Shown: positions 17,962 through 26,362 of the stretch, in pieces
How the letters are laid out: each line of letters opens with the position of its first letter
Numbering within the stretch: position 1 is the stretch's first letter
Origin: CAYQTO01 sp964420455
Lineage (GTDB): Bacteria; Sumerlaeota; Sumerlaeia; SLMS01
Reading direction: 5' to 3'
DNA: 64,000 nt
Assembly: GCA_964420455.1 (NCBI GenBank)
Contig: CAYQTO010000001.1
Location: 19,654-83,653 of the forward strand
Program-made: the position numbers and the translations under genes
Notes under the pieces: generated by a model
Told to the model about the DNA's origin: nothing
What the model saw: only the letters and a program-made list of their open reading frames with translations
Database searches by the model: none

Positions 17962-18149
17962 TCGGCGACTGGTGGCAGCATGCGTTGGTCCTGGCCATGG
18001 TGGCGATGGCGGCGGTTTACGTCCTCCGCCAGGTGGGCGGGTCCTTTTGGCCGGGCGGTGGGGGAGCGTGCCACTGCGGATCGAAGAGCGGCTGTGCCAA
18101 GATGACGGAAGCTCTCGACGCGGCCTCGCGCCGACCACCTTCCCGTTGA
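17958..18149 (+). CDS. FeoB-associated Cys-rich membrane protein
   Basis: A 63-residue protein starting with the GTG that overlaps the feoB stop. Residues 8-24 form one membrane helix (HALVLAMVAMAAVYVLR), followed by a Gly-rich turn and a cysteine cluster, CHCGSKSGC (Cys38, Cys40, Cys46). This matches the small FeoB-associated Cys-rich proteins found after feoB in many bacteria, which are thought to help metal transfer or sense iron. Both its size and its place support the call. Confidence 0.8.
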   Translation: MIGDWWQHALVLAMVAMAAVYVLRQVGGSFWPGGGGACHCGSKSGCAKMTEALDAASRRPPSR

Positions 18150-18206
18150 CCGGTCCACAATCGGCACCCACAACGGCCGCGCCCACAGGGGAACGCGCCG
18201 CCCTCC

Positions 18207-18905
18207 ATGTTTGAACTCGATCCGAACCGCCTCAGCTTCTTCATCCTCACCTACCCGATCTTCCTGCTCGCGCTGTCCTTTCACGAGATGGCCCATGCGA
18301 TCTCGGCGAAATGGGGGGGCGACCTGACGTCCGCCTACCAGGGCCGCGTAACGATGAACCCGCTCGCCCACATCGATCCCATCGGCACCGTGCTCATGCC
18401 CGCTCTTATGGCCATCAGCACGGGGATCCCGCTGATCGGATGGGCCAGGCCGGTGCCGGTTGTGGATGTCAACTTCCGGCGTGGTGACAGCTATGGCGTC
18501 ATCGTCGCCCTTGCCGGGCCGTTCTCCAATCTCCTCCTCGCCTTCGCCTCCGTCGTCCTCCTGCAATTCTACTATGTCTTTGCCATCCTCGGCTGGATAC
18601 CCGACGCTGAATGGGCGGGGTATATACGCCTCCTCCTGTTCTACTCGATCGAGATCAACATCTTCCTGATGATCTTCAACCTGATCCCGGTGCCGCCGCT
18701 GGATGGGTCCCACGTGCTGTGGCACTGGTTTGTCAAGCGCCGCCCCCGCTTTCACGAGGCCTTCTATACCGCCCGCCAGTACGGCTTCCTGATCCTGATT
18801 GCGCTCATCTACTTCAACTTTCTCACACTGTGGTTCGGCCTGTTCGGCCGGCCCCTCGTGGCCCTTTCCGATTTCCTCTCGAAGGTGCCGCTGTACTTCC
18901 TCTAG
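18207..18905 (+). CDS. M50-family site-2-type membrane protease
   Basis: A 232-residue polytopic zinc protease of the short rhomboid-like M50 group. The zinc site is HEMAH (His26, Glu27, His30) in the first helix, and the third ligand is Asp166 in NLIPVPPLDGSH. The motif RVTMNPLAHIDPIGT between them is also typical. Members lack the PDZ domain of RseP and often have unknown substrates. There is no signal peptide apart from the first helix. It lies 12 bp upstream of trpS, a frequent neighbour of this protease type, and the two are probably in one operon. Confidence 0.93.
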   Translation: MFELDPNRLSFFILTYPIFLLALSFHEMAHAISAKWGGDLTSAYQGRVTMNPLAHIDPIGTVLMPALMAISTGIPLIGWARPVPVVDVNFRRGDSYGVIVALAGPFSNLLLAFASVVLLQFYYVFAILGWIPDAEWAGYIRLLLFYSIEINIFLMIFNLIPVPPLDGSHVLWHWFVKRRPRFHEAFYTARQYGFLILIALIYFNFLTLWFGLFGRPLVALSDFLSKVPLYFL

Positions 18906-18917
18906 CGACCCCGTGCC

Positions 18918-19934
18918 GTGAACCCCACCGACCGCAAGATCCTCCTCTCCGGCAGCCGCCCCACCGGCCGCCAACATCTCGGCAACTACGTTGGGGCACT
19001 CGCCCAATGGCTCCAGCTCCAGGACGAGTGTGCCTGCTACTTCATGGTGGCCGACTGGCACGCCATGACCAACAACTACAACGATCTCTCGCCCCTCCCC
19101 GAGAACATCCGCAACCAGGTGATCGACTGGCTGGCGGTGGGGCTCGACCCCGAACGCCACACCCTCTTCGTCCAGTCCGCCGTCAAGGAGCACGCCGAAC
19201 TGGCGCTCCTCCTCGGCATGTTCACGCCGCTCGGCCTCGCCCAGCGCTGCACCAGCTGGAAGGACGCCGTCGAGGAGCAGGGCATCGAGGAACTCCGCAC
19301 CTATGGATTCCTCGGCTACCCTGTGCTCCAGTCCGCCGACATCCTCATGTACCAGGCCCACATCGTCCCCGTTGGCAAGGACCAGGTGGAGCACATCGAG
19401 AAGGCGCAGGACATTGCCCAAAAGGTGAACGTGCGCTATGGCGAGGTGTTCCGCATCCCCGAGTGGCGGCTGAGCAGGGCTCCCGTGCTCCTCGGCAATG
19501 ACGGGCGCAAGATGTCGAAATCCTACGACAATTGCATCTACATCGGCGAGACGCCGGAGGAGAAGTGGGACAAGATCCGGGTGATGAAGACGGACCCGGC
19601 CCGTGTCCGGAAGACGGACCCCGGCGATCCCGAGAAGTGCCCCGTCTGGGATTACCACAAGGTCTTTACGGCGGAGGAAAAGCACGCCGAAATCGTCGAG
19701 AACTGCACCGGTGCCAAGTGGGGCTGCATCGCCTGCAAGAAGGTCCTGAACGAGGCGGTGAACGACCACTTTGCCCCCGCGTTCGAGCGCCGTCAGGACC
19801 TCGAGCGCCGCCCCGACGCCTGGAAGGACGTTCTCGTGGAGGGGAACCGCAAGGCGCGTGCAACCGCCCGGGAAACCATGACCGTCGTCCGCGAGAAGCT
19901 TCACCTCTTCCCCAGTGACGGACAGGAGAGCTGA
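18918..19934 (+). CDS. trpS: Tryptophanyl-tRNA synthetase
   Basis: A 338-residue class I aminoacyl-tRNA synthetase that charges tRNA-Trp. The HIGH-type motif is PTGRQHLGNYVGAL near residues 15-28, and KMSKS is at 198-202 (GRKMSKSYDN). The dimer-interface and tryptophan-binding segments (MVADWHAMT, FVQSAVKEHAEL, QSADILMYQA) are present. Length is normal. The start is a GTG at 18918, set by the family N-terminus. There is a CxxC-like pair late in the protein (WGCIACKKVL), as in many bacterial TrpS. Confidence 0.96.
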   Translation: MNPTDRKILLSGSRPTGRQHLGNYVGALAQWLQLQDECACYFMVADWHAMTNNYNDLSPLPENIRNQVIDWLAVGLDPERHTLFVQSAVKEHAELALLLGMFTPLGLAQRCTSWKDAVEEQGIEELRTYGFLGYPVLQSADILMYQAHIVPVGKDQVEHIEKAQDIAQKVNVRYGEVFRIPEWRLSRAPVLLGNDGRKMSKSYDNCIYIGETPEEKWDKIRVMKTDPARVRKTDPGDPEKCPVWDYHKVFTAEEKHAEIVENCTGAKWGCIACKKVLNEAVNDHFAPAFERRQDLERRPDAWKDVLVEGNRKARATARETMTVVREKLHLFPSDGQES

Positions 19935-20023
19935 CCCGGGAAAAGCCCCTCTTTCCCCAACTTCGCCTTGCGCTTGATCTTAAGTCCTCAACAGCCTGCG
20001 CCCATCCCAATGGCGATCCCCCC

Positions 20024-20773
20024 ATGGCCGATCCCCACCGCCTCAAGCTCCCGGTCTTCGAAGGACCCCTCGATCTCCTCCTCCACCTCGTCAAGATCAA
20101 CGAGATGGACATCTACGACATCCAGGTCGCCGAGATCACCCGGCAATACCTCGATTACCTCAACGCGATGACCGACCTCGACCTTGATATCGCGGGGGAA
20201 TACCTCGTCATGGCGGCGACGTTGCTGGCGATCAAGAGCCGCGCTCTGCTCCCCCGCGAGGCGGAGCCGGAGCAGACGGACGAGGAAGAGATCGACGAGA
20301 TTTTGAGTACGCAGGACCTCGTCCGGCGACTCGTTGAGTATCGCAAGGTCAAGGAACTGGCGACCCAGCTCCGCGCCCGCGAGGAGGAGAACAGCCGGTT
20401 GTTCTATCGGGCCAATGTGGTGCCCGTTCTCGGGGCGAAGGAGGACGAGATTCCACGCCAGGACATCCTCAAGCTCTTCGACGCCTTTGCCAAGGTCCTT
20501 GCCCGGGTCCGCCGCCAGGCCGAGCATACAGTCACCAACGAGCAATTCTCCGTGGAGGAGAAGACCGAGGAAATCCGCCAGCGGCTCCGAGCAGCGAAGC
20601 AGATCAACTTCAGCCGGGTTTTCGAGAACTGCGTCTCGAAGGTCGAGATCGTGTGCTACTTTCTGGCGGTGCTGGAGATGGCAAAGCTCCGCGAGATTAC
20701 GCTCGCGCAGGCGGGGCCCTTCGAAGACATTCTTGTCGAACCTTGGGACGACAAAGTCATCTACGTTGGCTGA
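20024..20773 (+). CDS. scpA: Segregation and condensation protein A
   Basis: A 249-residue kleisin subunit of the bacterial SMC condensin. The N-terminus LPVFEGPLDLLLHLVKINEM is the hallmark that binds the SMC neck, followed by MAATLLAIKSRALLP. The C-terminal winged helix (VCYFLAVLEMAKLREITLAQ) binds the SMC head. The acidic EPEQTDEEEIDEIL linker is typical. It overlaps scpB by 8 bp. No smc gene is in the window, which is common. Confidence 0.96.
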   Translation: MADPHRLKLPVFEGPLDLLLHLVKINEMDIYDIQVAEITRQYLDYLNAMTDLDLDIAGEYLVMAATLLAIKSRALLPREAEPEQTDEEEIDEILSTQDLVRRLVEYRKVKELATQLRAREEENSRLFYRANVVPVLGAKEDEIPRQDILKLFDAFAKVLARVRRQAEHTVTNEQFSVEEKTEEIRQRLRAAKQINFSRVFENCVSKVEIVCYFLAVLEMAKLREITLAQAGPFEDILVEPWDDKVIYVG

Positions 20774-21494
20774 AAACGACGCTCCGACAACCCGCGAGCA
20801 GGCCCCCCCCTCCGCGGAGGAGGTGGACACCGGGCTTCCCGTGCACACCGAGGCGGAGGCGCTCGATCCCGACCTCCCCATGCCCCGTGGCGACGAGGTG
20901 GTCGCCGCACTCGAGGCGATTCTCTTTGCCACCACCCAGCCGCTCAATGTCCGCCGCCTCTCGGTGCTGATGAACGGCGTCCCCGAGACGGAAGTCCGCG
21001 ACGCGATGGCCGCCCTCCACGAGCGCTACTCGCAACCGGCGAGCGGGCTGGTGCTTATGGAGGTCGCCGGCGGATGGCAGGTTGCCACCCGCCCCGAGGT
21101 CGCCGACTGGGTCATGCGTCTTCACAAACACCGGCGTCGTGGCGGCCTGTCGGCCTCCCTCCTCGAGACGCTGGCCATCGTGGCCTACAAGCAGCCGATC
21201 ACCCGGGCCGACATCGAGGCGATCCGGGGAGTCGATTGCAGCGCCGCCATCCGCTCGCTTCAGGACGCCGGCCTCGTCGAGGTCGTCGGTCGAAAGGAAA
21301 CCGTCGGCCGTCCGCCGCTCTACGGCACGACCGAGGGCTTCCTGAAGACCTTCGGCTTGAATGACCTCGAGCAGTTGCCTTCCGTCGGCGAGTTGCGCTC
21401 GGTCCTCGAAGCGCCGATGCAGGGCGGCGAACCCGCCCCGTCGGAGGAGCCAGCGCCCGGTCCCCCAAGCCCTGCCGATGACAACACCGGCTGA
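20766..21494 (+). CDS. scpB: Segregation and condensation protein B
   Basis: A winged-helix protein of about 242 residues that dimerises and binds ScpA in the SMC complex. The core runs from EVVAALEAILFATTQPLNVR to YGTTEGFLKTFGLNDLEQLP and includes the signature ETLAIVAYKQPITRADIEAIRGVD. The start is ambiguous. A TTG at 20766 overlaps the scpA stop and suits translational coupling, but it gives a disordered Ala/Pro/Glu-rich leader. The ATG at 20880 would give the minimal protein. The C-terminal tail is Pro-rich and disordered. Confidence 0.94.
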   Translation: MAENDAPTTREQAPPSAEEVDTGLPVHTEAEALDPDLPMPRGDEVVAALEAILFATTQPLNVRRLSVLMNGVPETEVRDAMAALHERYSQPASGLVLMEVAGGWQVATRPEVADWVMRLHKHRRRGGLSASLLETLAIVAYKQPITRADIEAIRGVDCSAAIRSLQDAGLVEVVGRKETVGRPPLYGTTEGFLKTFGLNDLEQLPSVGELRSVLEAPMQGGEPAPSEEPAPGPPSPADDNTG

Positions 21495-21510
21495 CCAAAG
21501 GACGCCCCCC

Positions 21511-22849
21511 ATGCTTCGTCGTGCTCGCTCCGTAGGAGCCTTGATGGCTGCGTTCCTTGTGGCCTCCCTTTCCGCCCCCGCCGAGGAGATTCCCGTGGAA
21601 CTCAGCCCCCGAGCCAAACAACACGCCGCCCTCGCTATGGAGGAGCTCCACGCGGGGCAGACGACCGCAGGCGCCCGCACCGCCTTCATCGAGGAACGCC
21701 TCGCGTATATCCAGGAGTCGCTCTCGAAGGAACCGGNNNNNNNNNNCCCTCTGGGCTGTGATGCTCGTGCAGGACCGCAGGCCTCTTGTCCGCGAGGCGG
21801 TCGAAAAAGGTCTCGGCCGGCTGGCGGACCTGCCCGAGCGGCTCCACCGCCCCCTGCTCCAGGCTGCTTCCGCGCTCTTCCCCGGCGAGTTCACCCGCGA
21901 GGTCGGCGCCGCCCTCCCGAAGCTCGGCGAGCCCCGCGCCTTCACCGCCGCCGCCGTCTATCTCCTCAATGAGGACGCGACGCCGGCGAACCGCGCCCGC
22001 ATCCGCGGTGTGATGGAGGCCACCTTTCCCGAAATCGCGGGGACCGACCCGCGACTGGTGCACCTCTCGGCGGAACTCGACACGCCCCCGGCGGAGGCTG
22101 TGGCCGCCCGCCCGCCCCTCGTCGACCTCCTTGAACACGAGTTCGCTCCCGGCCGTCCCGTCCTCTTCAGCTTCCAGCGTGTGGACCGGCGCCAGCCCGG
22201 CCTTGCGGTCATCCGCGGTACCGGCGGGCGCTTCCTCCGCCACGAGGACGGAACCCTGTTCACCGTCAGCCACCTTGCCCACGCCAAGACGAACCTGCCG
22301 GCCACGGTGACCTACGGGAACTCCCCCGAAGGCGTCTATACGATCGTCGGCACCGGCGAGGCGGGGAACCAGTTCATCGGGCCGACCCCGTACCTCGGAT
22401 CGCGAGTCCCCGGCGAGGCCTCCGTTGCGGACTTCCATCATGTGACCGAGGACGGGCGCGAGTGGTCCCTCGGTGTCTATACGGAGATGCTGCCGGAGTC
22501 CTGGCGCCAGTACGCGCCGTTCCGGGAAGCCTACCATGCGGGCATGGCCGGCCGTGGCGAGATGATCTGTCACGGTACGACCATCGAGCCGGGTTTCTTC
22601 GAGGGGCGGCCGTACTACCCGCTCACGCCATCCGCCGGGTGCCTGGTCACCCGCGAAGTGTGGTCGCCGGAAACGGGAAGACTCGTCCAGAGCGACCAGT
22701 ACGCACTTCTGAAGGCATGGCTTTCCACCGGGACGGGCCGCGGCCACCTGGTCGTCGTCGAGCTGGACAACGTTCCGCGGCCGGTGACGCTCGACGAGGT
22801 CGTGATGGACCTGCTGGAGGCGGAGGGCGCGTTCGCTTCGGGCGGCTAG
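21511..22849 (+). CDS. Exported protein, possible L,D-transpeptidase, broken by an assembly gap
   Basis: The 5' part (21511-21736) encodes a signal peptide (SVGALMAAFLVASLSAPAEE) and a helical stretch. After ten Ns the frame continues one phase later and ends at 22849. The apparent frameshift is explained by the unknown length of the gap, so I treat both parts as one gene. The 3' part has helical repeats and then a strand-rich domain with GVYTIVGTG, a His-Gly (CHGTTIEPG, His codon 22571) and a Cys in PLTPSAGCLVTREVW (Cys codon 22640). The HG...SxGC order resembles the YkuD catalytic site of L,D-transpeptidases, but the final Arg after the Cys is not where expected. The function is therefore tentative. 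Confidence 0.65.
21737..21746. other. Assembly gap (10 Ns)
   Basis: Ten consecutive undetermined bases, the usual placeholder for a scaffold gap of unknown size. Coding potential of one gene enters on the left and leaves on the right in a different frame. The true gap length is thus not ten bases in frame with both sides, or some sequence is lost. Confidence 0.99.
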
Positions 22850-22856
22850 GAGACCA

Positions 22857-23861
22857 TCAAGGAATCCAGAGGTAGTGGAAGACGGGGCCGCGAGGGGCAA
22901 AGGTTCCGTCAAGGTCGACGTTGAGAAGGTTCACCTGGGCCGGTTGGCCGGCGGGGCCGTCCATGCGGCGCGCCATCGGGGGCGACTTCGCGTAGATGGA
23001 ATCCACCGTCTTTGCGCTCGAACGGCGATAGAGGACGACGCTGGCGTCGCGCATGCCAAGGTCGTCCCGCACCTTCTCCAGCACGTCATCGAGATACATC
23101 ACCCCATCGATAAGGCCGGCCTCCTCCGCCTGGACGGCTGTATAGATCCGCCCGTCCGCAAGGCGCCTGACATCCTCCATGCCGAGGTTGCTTCGCCCCG
23201 TGTCGACCGCCTCGAGGAAGCGCCCGTAGATGTCGTCGATGACCTCCTGGAGGATAAGCCGCTGAGGATTGGTCATGTCCCGAAAGGGGGTGCCGATCGA
23301 CTTGTTTGCGCCGGACTGGACGATGGCGACGGAAAAGCCAATCTTGTTTCCCAGCTCCTCGAGCTGGGGGAACATGGCGACCACGCCGATGGACCCGGTC
23401 ACGGTGGTTGGGTGGGCGTAGACCTCGTCGGCCGCCATGGCGACGTAGTAGCCGCCGCTCGCCGCAACATCGAGCAAGGACGCGTACACCGGCAGTCCCG
23501 ACTCCTCCTTGTACTGCCGAATCGAGCGATAGACGATGTCGCTCGCCGTGGCGCCGCCGCCCGGGCTGTCGATGCGGAGGACCACCGCGCGGATGTTCCG
23601 GTCCTCGCGGGCTTTTTCGAGCTTCTCCTCCACCTCGTTCACCGTGCTGTCGGCGACGCTGAAGGGCGAGTCCTGAGTCACGAGCCCGCTCGTGATCACC
23701 CCGTCGATGTCGAGCATGAGAATCTTGTCGCTTCCCCCCGGGAGGACGGTGATTTCCTGATAGTCCCGCGGGGGAAAAAGGTCGCCCACGGGAACATAAA
23801 GGCACCCGCCGAGGAGCGAGCAGGGCAGCGCGCAGAGAAGCAGTCGGAGCAAACCGGTCAT
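22857..23861 (-). CDS. sppA: Signal peptide peptidase SppA, lipoprotein-like
   Basis: A 334-residue serine-lysine protease of family S49 that degrades leftover signal peptides at the membrane. The nucleophile is Ser135 (LDVAASGGYYVAM) and the general base is Lys187 (IVQSGANKSIGTPF), the Ser/Lys pair of the short SppA form. The usual N-terminal membrane anchor is replaced by a type II signal with a lipobox: LLRLLLCALPCSLLGGC ends in Cys20. The enzyme may therefore be lipid-anchored rather than helix-anchored. The ATG at 23861 has GGGAG nine bases upstream. It diverges from dapF. Confidence 0.93.
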   Translation of the reverse strand: MTGLLRLLLCALPCSLLGGCLYVPVGDLFPPRDYQEITVLPGGSDKILMLDIDGVITSGLVTQDSPFSVADSTVNEVEEKLEKAREDRNIRAVVLRIDSPGGGATASDIVYRSIRQYKEESGLPVYASLLDVAASGGYYVAMAADEVYAHPTTVTGSIGVVAMFPQLEELGNKIGFSVAIVQSGANKSIGTPFRDMTNPQRLILQEVIDDIYGRFLEAVDTGRSNLGMEDVRRLADGRIYTAVQAEEAGLIDGVMYLDDVLEKVRDDLGMRDASVVLYRRSSAKTVDSIYAKSPPMARRMDGPAGQPAQVNLLNVDLDGTFAPRGPVFHYLWIP

Positions 23862-23920
23862 GAGGGGAAACTCCCGGGGCTGGATTCTCGCCCTCACGCC
23901 GGGCGCGAAGGCAGAGAGTG

Positions 23921-24778
23921 ATGCTTGAGTTCGTCAAGATGGATGGGGCGGGCAACGATTTCGTTGCCCTCGATGGTCGTCGCCGGCCGGAGCTTGCCGA
24001 CGGGGACGGGTTCCGTGCCCTTGTTCGCCGTTTGTGCGACCGCCACCACGGCGTCGGGGCGGATGGTGTCCTGGTGCTCGATTCGCCCTCCGACGAAGGG
24101 ACCGATTTCGCCATGCGCTACTACAACGCGGATGGCAGCCGGGGCGAAATGTGCGGAAACGGCGCCCGATGCATCGCCGTCTTTGCCCATCGCGTCGGTG
24201 CCGGAAGTCGCAGCATGCGGTTTTCCACCGACGCCGGACTGTACGCGGCGGAGGTGGACGCCGAAGAGGCCGAGGTCCGCTTTCCGGACCTTGCAGCGAT
24301 GCCGGAGCAACGGCGCCCGGCATCCTGGACCGGGCCCGAGCCGGTCTTTTTTCTCCTCGTTGGCGTCCCCCACGCAGTGCTTTTTCCCGCGATCCCACAC
24401 CGCGAGGCCTTCGAGGCCCTGGACGTGGCCGTCCACGGCCATGCGCTGCGCCACGATCCCGCTTTCGCCCCGGCGGGTGCCAACATCAACTTCGCCTGGA
24501 AGGACCCCACCTCCGCTCGTCTCTATGTAAGGACCTACGAGCGGGGCGTGGAGGCGGAGACGTTGGCCTGCGGGACCGGTTCCGTGGCGACTGTCTGCAC
24601 GATGTTATCGCAGGAGGGCGTGCTTGATCGCGTCGTGACGGAGGTGGTGCCAACCGGGGGAGATGTGCTGCGGATTACGCTGACGCTGGGGAACGGCGGT
24701 TTCTCGGGGGTCTGGCTTGGCGGTCCGGCGCGGATTGTTTTCGAGGGGCGGCTGCCCGATTGGCCCGGTGGCAGTTAA
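23921..24778 (+). CDS. dapF: Diaminopimelate epimerase
   Basis: A 285-residue cofactor-free racemase that converts LL- to meso-diaminopimelate for lysine and peptidoglycan synthesis. The two catalytic cysteines are Cys78 (EMCGNGARC) and Cys217 (ETLACGTGSVA). The N-terminus FVKMDGAGNDFV is the family start. A GTG three bases earlier is an alternative, and GAAGG lies about nine bases upstream. The call implies a meso-DAP type cell wall, consistent with PBP4 in this window. Confidence 0.96.
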   Translation: MLEFVKMDGAGNDFVALDGRRRPELADGDGFRALVRRLCDRHHGVGADGVLVLDSPSDEGTDFAMRYYNADGSRGEMCGNGARCIAVFAHRVGAGSRSMRFSTDAGLYAAEVDAEEAEVRFPDLAAMPEQRRPASWTGPEPVFFLLVGVPHAVLFPAIPHREAFEALDVAVHGHALRHDPAFAPAGANINFAWKDPTSARLYVRTYERGVEAETLACGTGSVATVCTMLSQEGVLDRVVTEVVPTGGDVLRITLTLGNGGFSGVWLGGPARIVFEGRLPDWPGGS

Positions 24779-24809
24779 TGCCTTTCCGGTTGTGGAAAAA
24801 ACGTTGCGG

Positions 24810-24837
24810 TTGCTCCGACCCCCCAAGCACCTATCAC
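24810..24837 (+). promoter_or_regulatory. Possible promoter of the FHA-GGDEF gene
   Basis: TTGCTC (24810-24815) and TATCAC (24832-24837) are separated by 16 bases in the 86-bp gap before the diguanylate cyclase gene. The -10 matches four of six consensus positions. The match is modest, and the gap also contains an A-rich run (TGGAAAAAACG). Confidence 0.28.
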
Positions 24838-24864
24838 TTTACTTAAACTCACTGGCAGCAATTC

Positions 24865-25824
24865 ATGGCGGACGACCTGAAACCCTCCGACGACGAGACC
24901 AATGCGGTAGAACCGCCAAGTCGGTTCGACACCGAGCCGCCCGTGGCCTCCATGCGCCCGGTGCTGATGGTCTTTGATCAAAACAAGCTGCACGAGTGGT
25001 ACCTGATTGTCCAGGAAACGACGATCATCGGTCGACAGCCCGGGGTCGACGTGACCCTGAACGACGACGCGGTCTCCCGCCAGCACGCCCGCATCGAGTA
25101 CGAGAATATCAACCACGCGTACGAGGAGCCGCGCTGCGTCCTTCACGACGAGGGGAGCCGCAACGGCATCCTCTTTAACGGCCAGCGCCTTGCCGATCCC
25201 GTTATCCTGCGCACGGGAGACCGGTTTTTTGTGGGCAACACCTGCCTTGCCTACTTCGTCCGCACGGACCTCGAGATCAGCCAGGATCGCAAGCTGCGGA
25301 ACATGGCCACCACCGATTCACTGACGGGGCTCATGAACCGGGGCTACATGGCGATCCAGTTCAAGCGCGAGTTCGACCGCTCGCGTCGCTACCGACGTCC
25401 GCTCAGCCTCATGATGATCGACATCGACGATTTCAAGAAAATCAACGACACCTTCGGCCACAAGGCGGGCGACGATGTGCTGCAGGAACTCGCTCACATC
25501 CTCCAGCAAAAGACCCGCATCCACGACCTTGTGGCGCGCTACGGCGGCGAGGAAATGTCGATCCTCCTCCCGGAGACCAATCTCCAGAGTGCCCTGGTCA
25601 TCGCCGAGCGTATCCGCCGGATGATCAGCTCCCATGATTTTCCATCGGAAGACCAGCACATCCACTTATCCGTAAGTATTGGCGTGGCGGAGCTCGACGC
25701 GGTGGGTCAGGATACCCTCGACGAACTCCTCAACCGGGCCGACAAGGCCCTCTATACCGCCAAAAAGTCGGGCAAGGACCGAGTGTGCTCGGACGATGTC
25801 GAGCCGGACCCCAACCCCGTCTAG
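24865..25824 (+). CDS. FHA-GGDEF diguanylate cyclase
   Basis: A 319-residue protein with an N-terminal FHA domain (about 30-135) and a C-terminal GGDEF domain (about 150-312). The FHA phosphothreonine-binding residues are present: Gly56-Arg57, Ser71-Arg72-x-His74 and Asn100-Gly101. In the cyclase the signature reads GGEEM (227-231) instead of GGEEF. The metal site DIDDFKKIND is intact and an inhibitory I-site, RIHD (218-221), stands exactly five residues before it. It should make cyclic-di-GMP under control of a phosphorylated partner, with product inhibition. The F-to-M change may lower activity. The last base of its stop overlaps the convergent gene (CTAG, 25821-25824). Confidence 0.93.
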   Translation: MADDLKPSDDETNAVEPPSRFDTEPPVASMRPVLMVFDQNKLHEWYLIVQETTIIGRQPGVDVTLNDDAVSRQHARIEYENINHAYEEPRCVLHDEGSRNGILFNGQRLADPVILRTGDRFFVGNTCLAYFVRTDLEISQDRKLRNMATTDSLTGLMNRGYMAIQFKREFDRSRRYRRPLSLMMIDIDDFKKINDTFGHKAGDDVLQELAHILQQKTRIHDLVARYGGEEMSILLPETNLQSALVIAERIRRMISSHDFPSEDQHIHLSVSIGVAELDAVGQDTLDELLNRADKALYTAKKSGKDRVCSDDVEPDPNPV

Positions 25825-26267
25825 TTGGTGCGGTCGCTTTCCACTTCCTTGATGAGCCGGTCGACCGAGTAGACACTCACCATTTCGCTGAAATGGACGA
25901 GAAAGGACCGTCCGTCCTCGAGGAAGAGAACTTCCTGAAAGCTGCGATTGCGAAGGTCGATCTCAAGGAGACTGCGGAGCCGGCGGTCGTCCCTCCACCA
26001 GACCGTGATCGCGTCCGTTGTGCGGACCAGGAAAACCGGTGTGTCGGGGAAAATGTGGATCTGGCGGATCCGGTCACCGGACCGCGTCACCTCGATCCGG
26101 TTCACATAGGACGCATTGTAGGTGATCCGCACATCCCCGCCGTCGGTATCCTGCAGATCCTGGCCATAGGCGGGCATGGGGCCGTCGCCAAGAACGCCCA
26201 CCAGCGCAAGCATGCCCACACAAACGCCCGTTGTTCCGGCGATGATCCACGACCGGTAGTTGCCCAT
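25821..26267 (-). CDS. Small exported protein of unknown function
   Basis: A 148-residue protein with one N-terminal hydrophobic segment (WIIAGTTGVCVGMLALVGVL), probably a signal anchor or signal peptide, then a soluble tail. The tail has alternating hydrophobic strands (IHIFPDTPVFLVRTTDAITV, LLEIDLRNRSFQEVLFLEDG) that suggest a compact beta domain. I do not recognise a family. The ATG at 26267 is preceded by a GAGGGTGGA stretch. It lies downstream of speE on the same strand with a 95-bp gap. Confidence 0.65.
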   Translation of the reverse strand: MGNYRSWIIAGTTGVCVGMLALVGVLGDGPMPAYGQDLQDTDGGDVRITYNASYVNRIEVTRSGDRIRQIHIFPDTPVFLVRTTDAITVWWRDDRRLRSLLEIDLRNRSFQEVLFLEDGRSFLVHFSEMVSVYSVDRLIKEVESDRTN

Positions 26268-26362
26268 GACCAATCCACCCTCGATTCGAAGATGGGCCTC
26301 CCGGAGGGAGACCCTTTGCTGATGACCGCTTTTCGGCACCGTTTCCATGGGGCTCCGGGGTG

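Noticed and set aside
21511..22849. A real frameshift or pseudogene
   Set aside because: The phase change coincides exactly with the ten Ns, so an assembly gap explains it.
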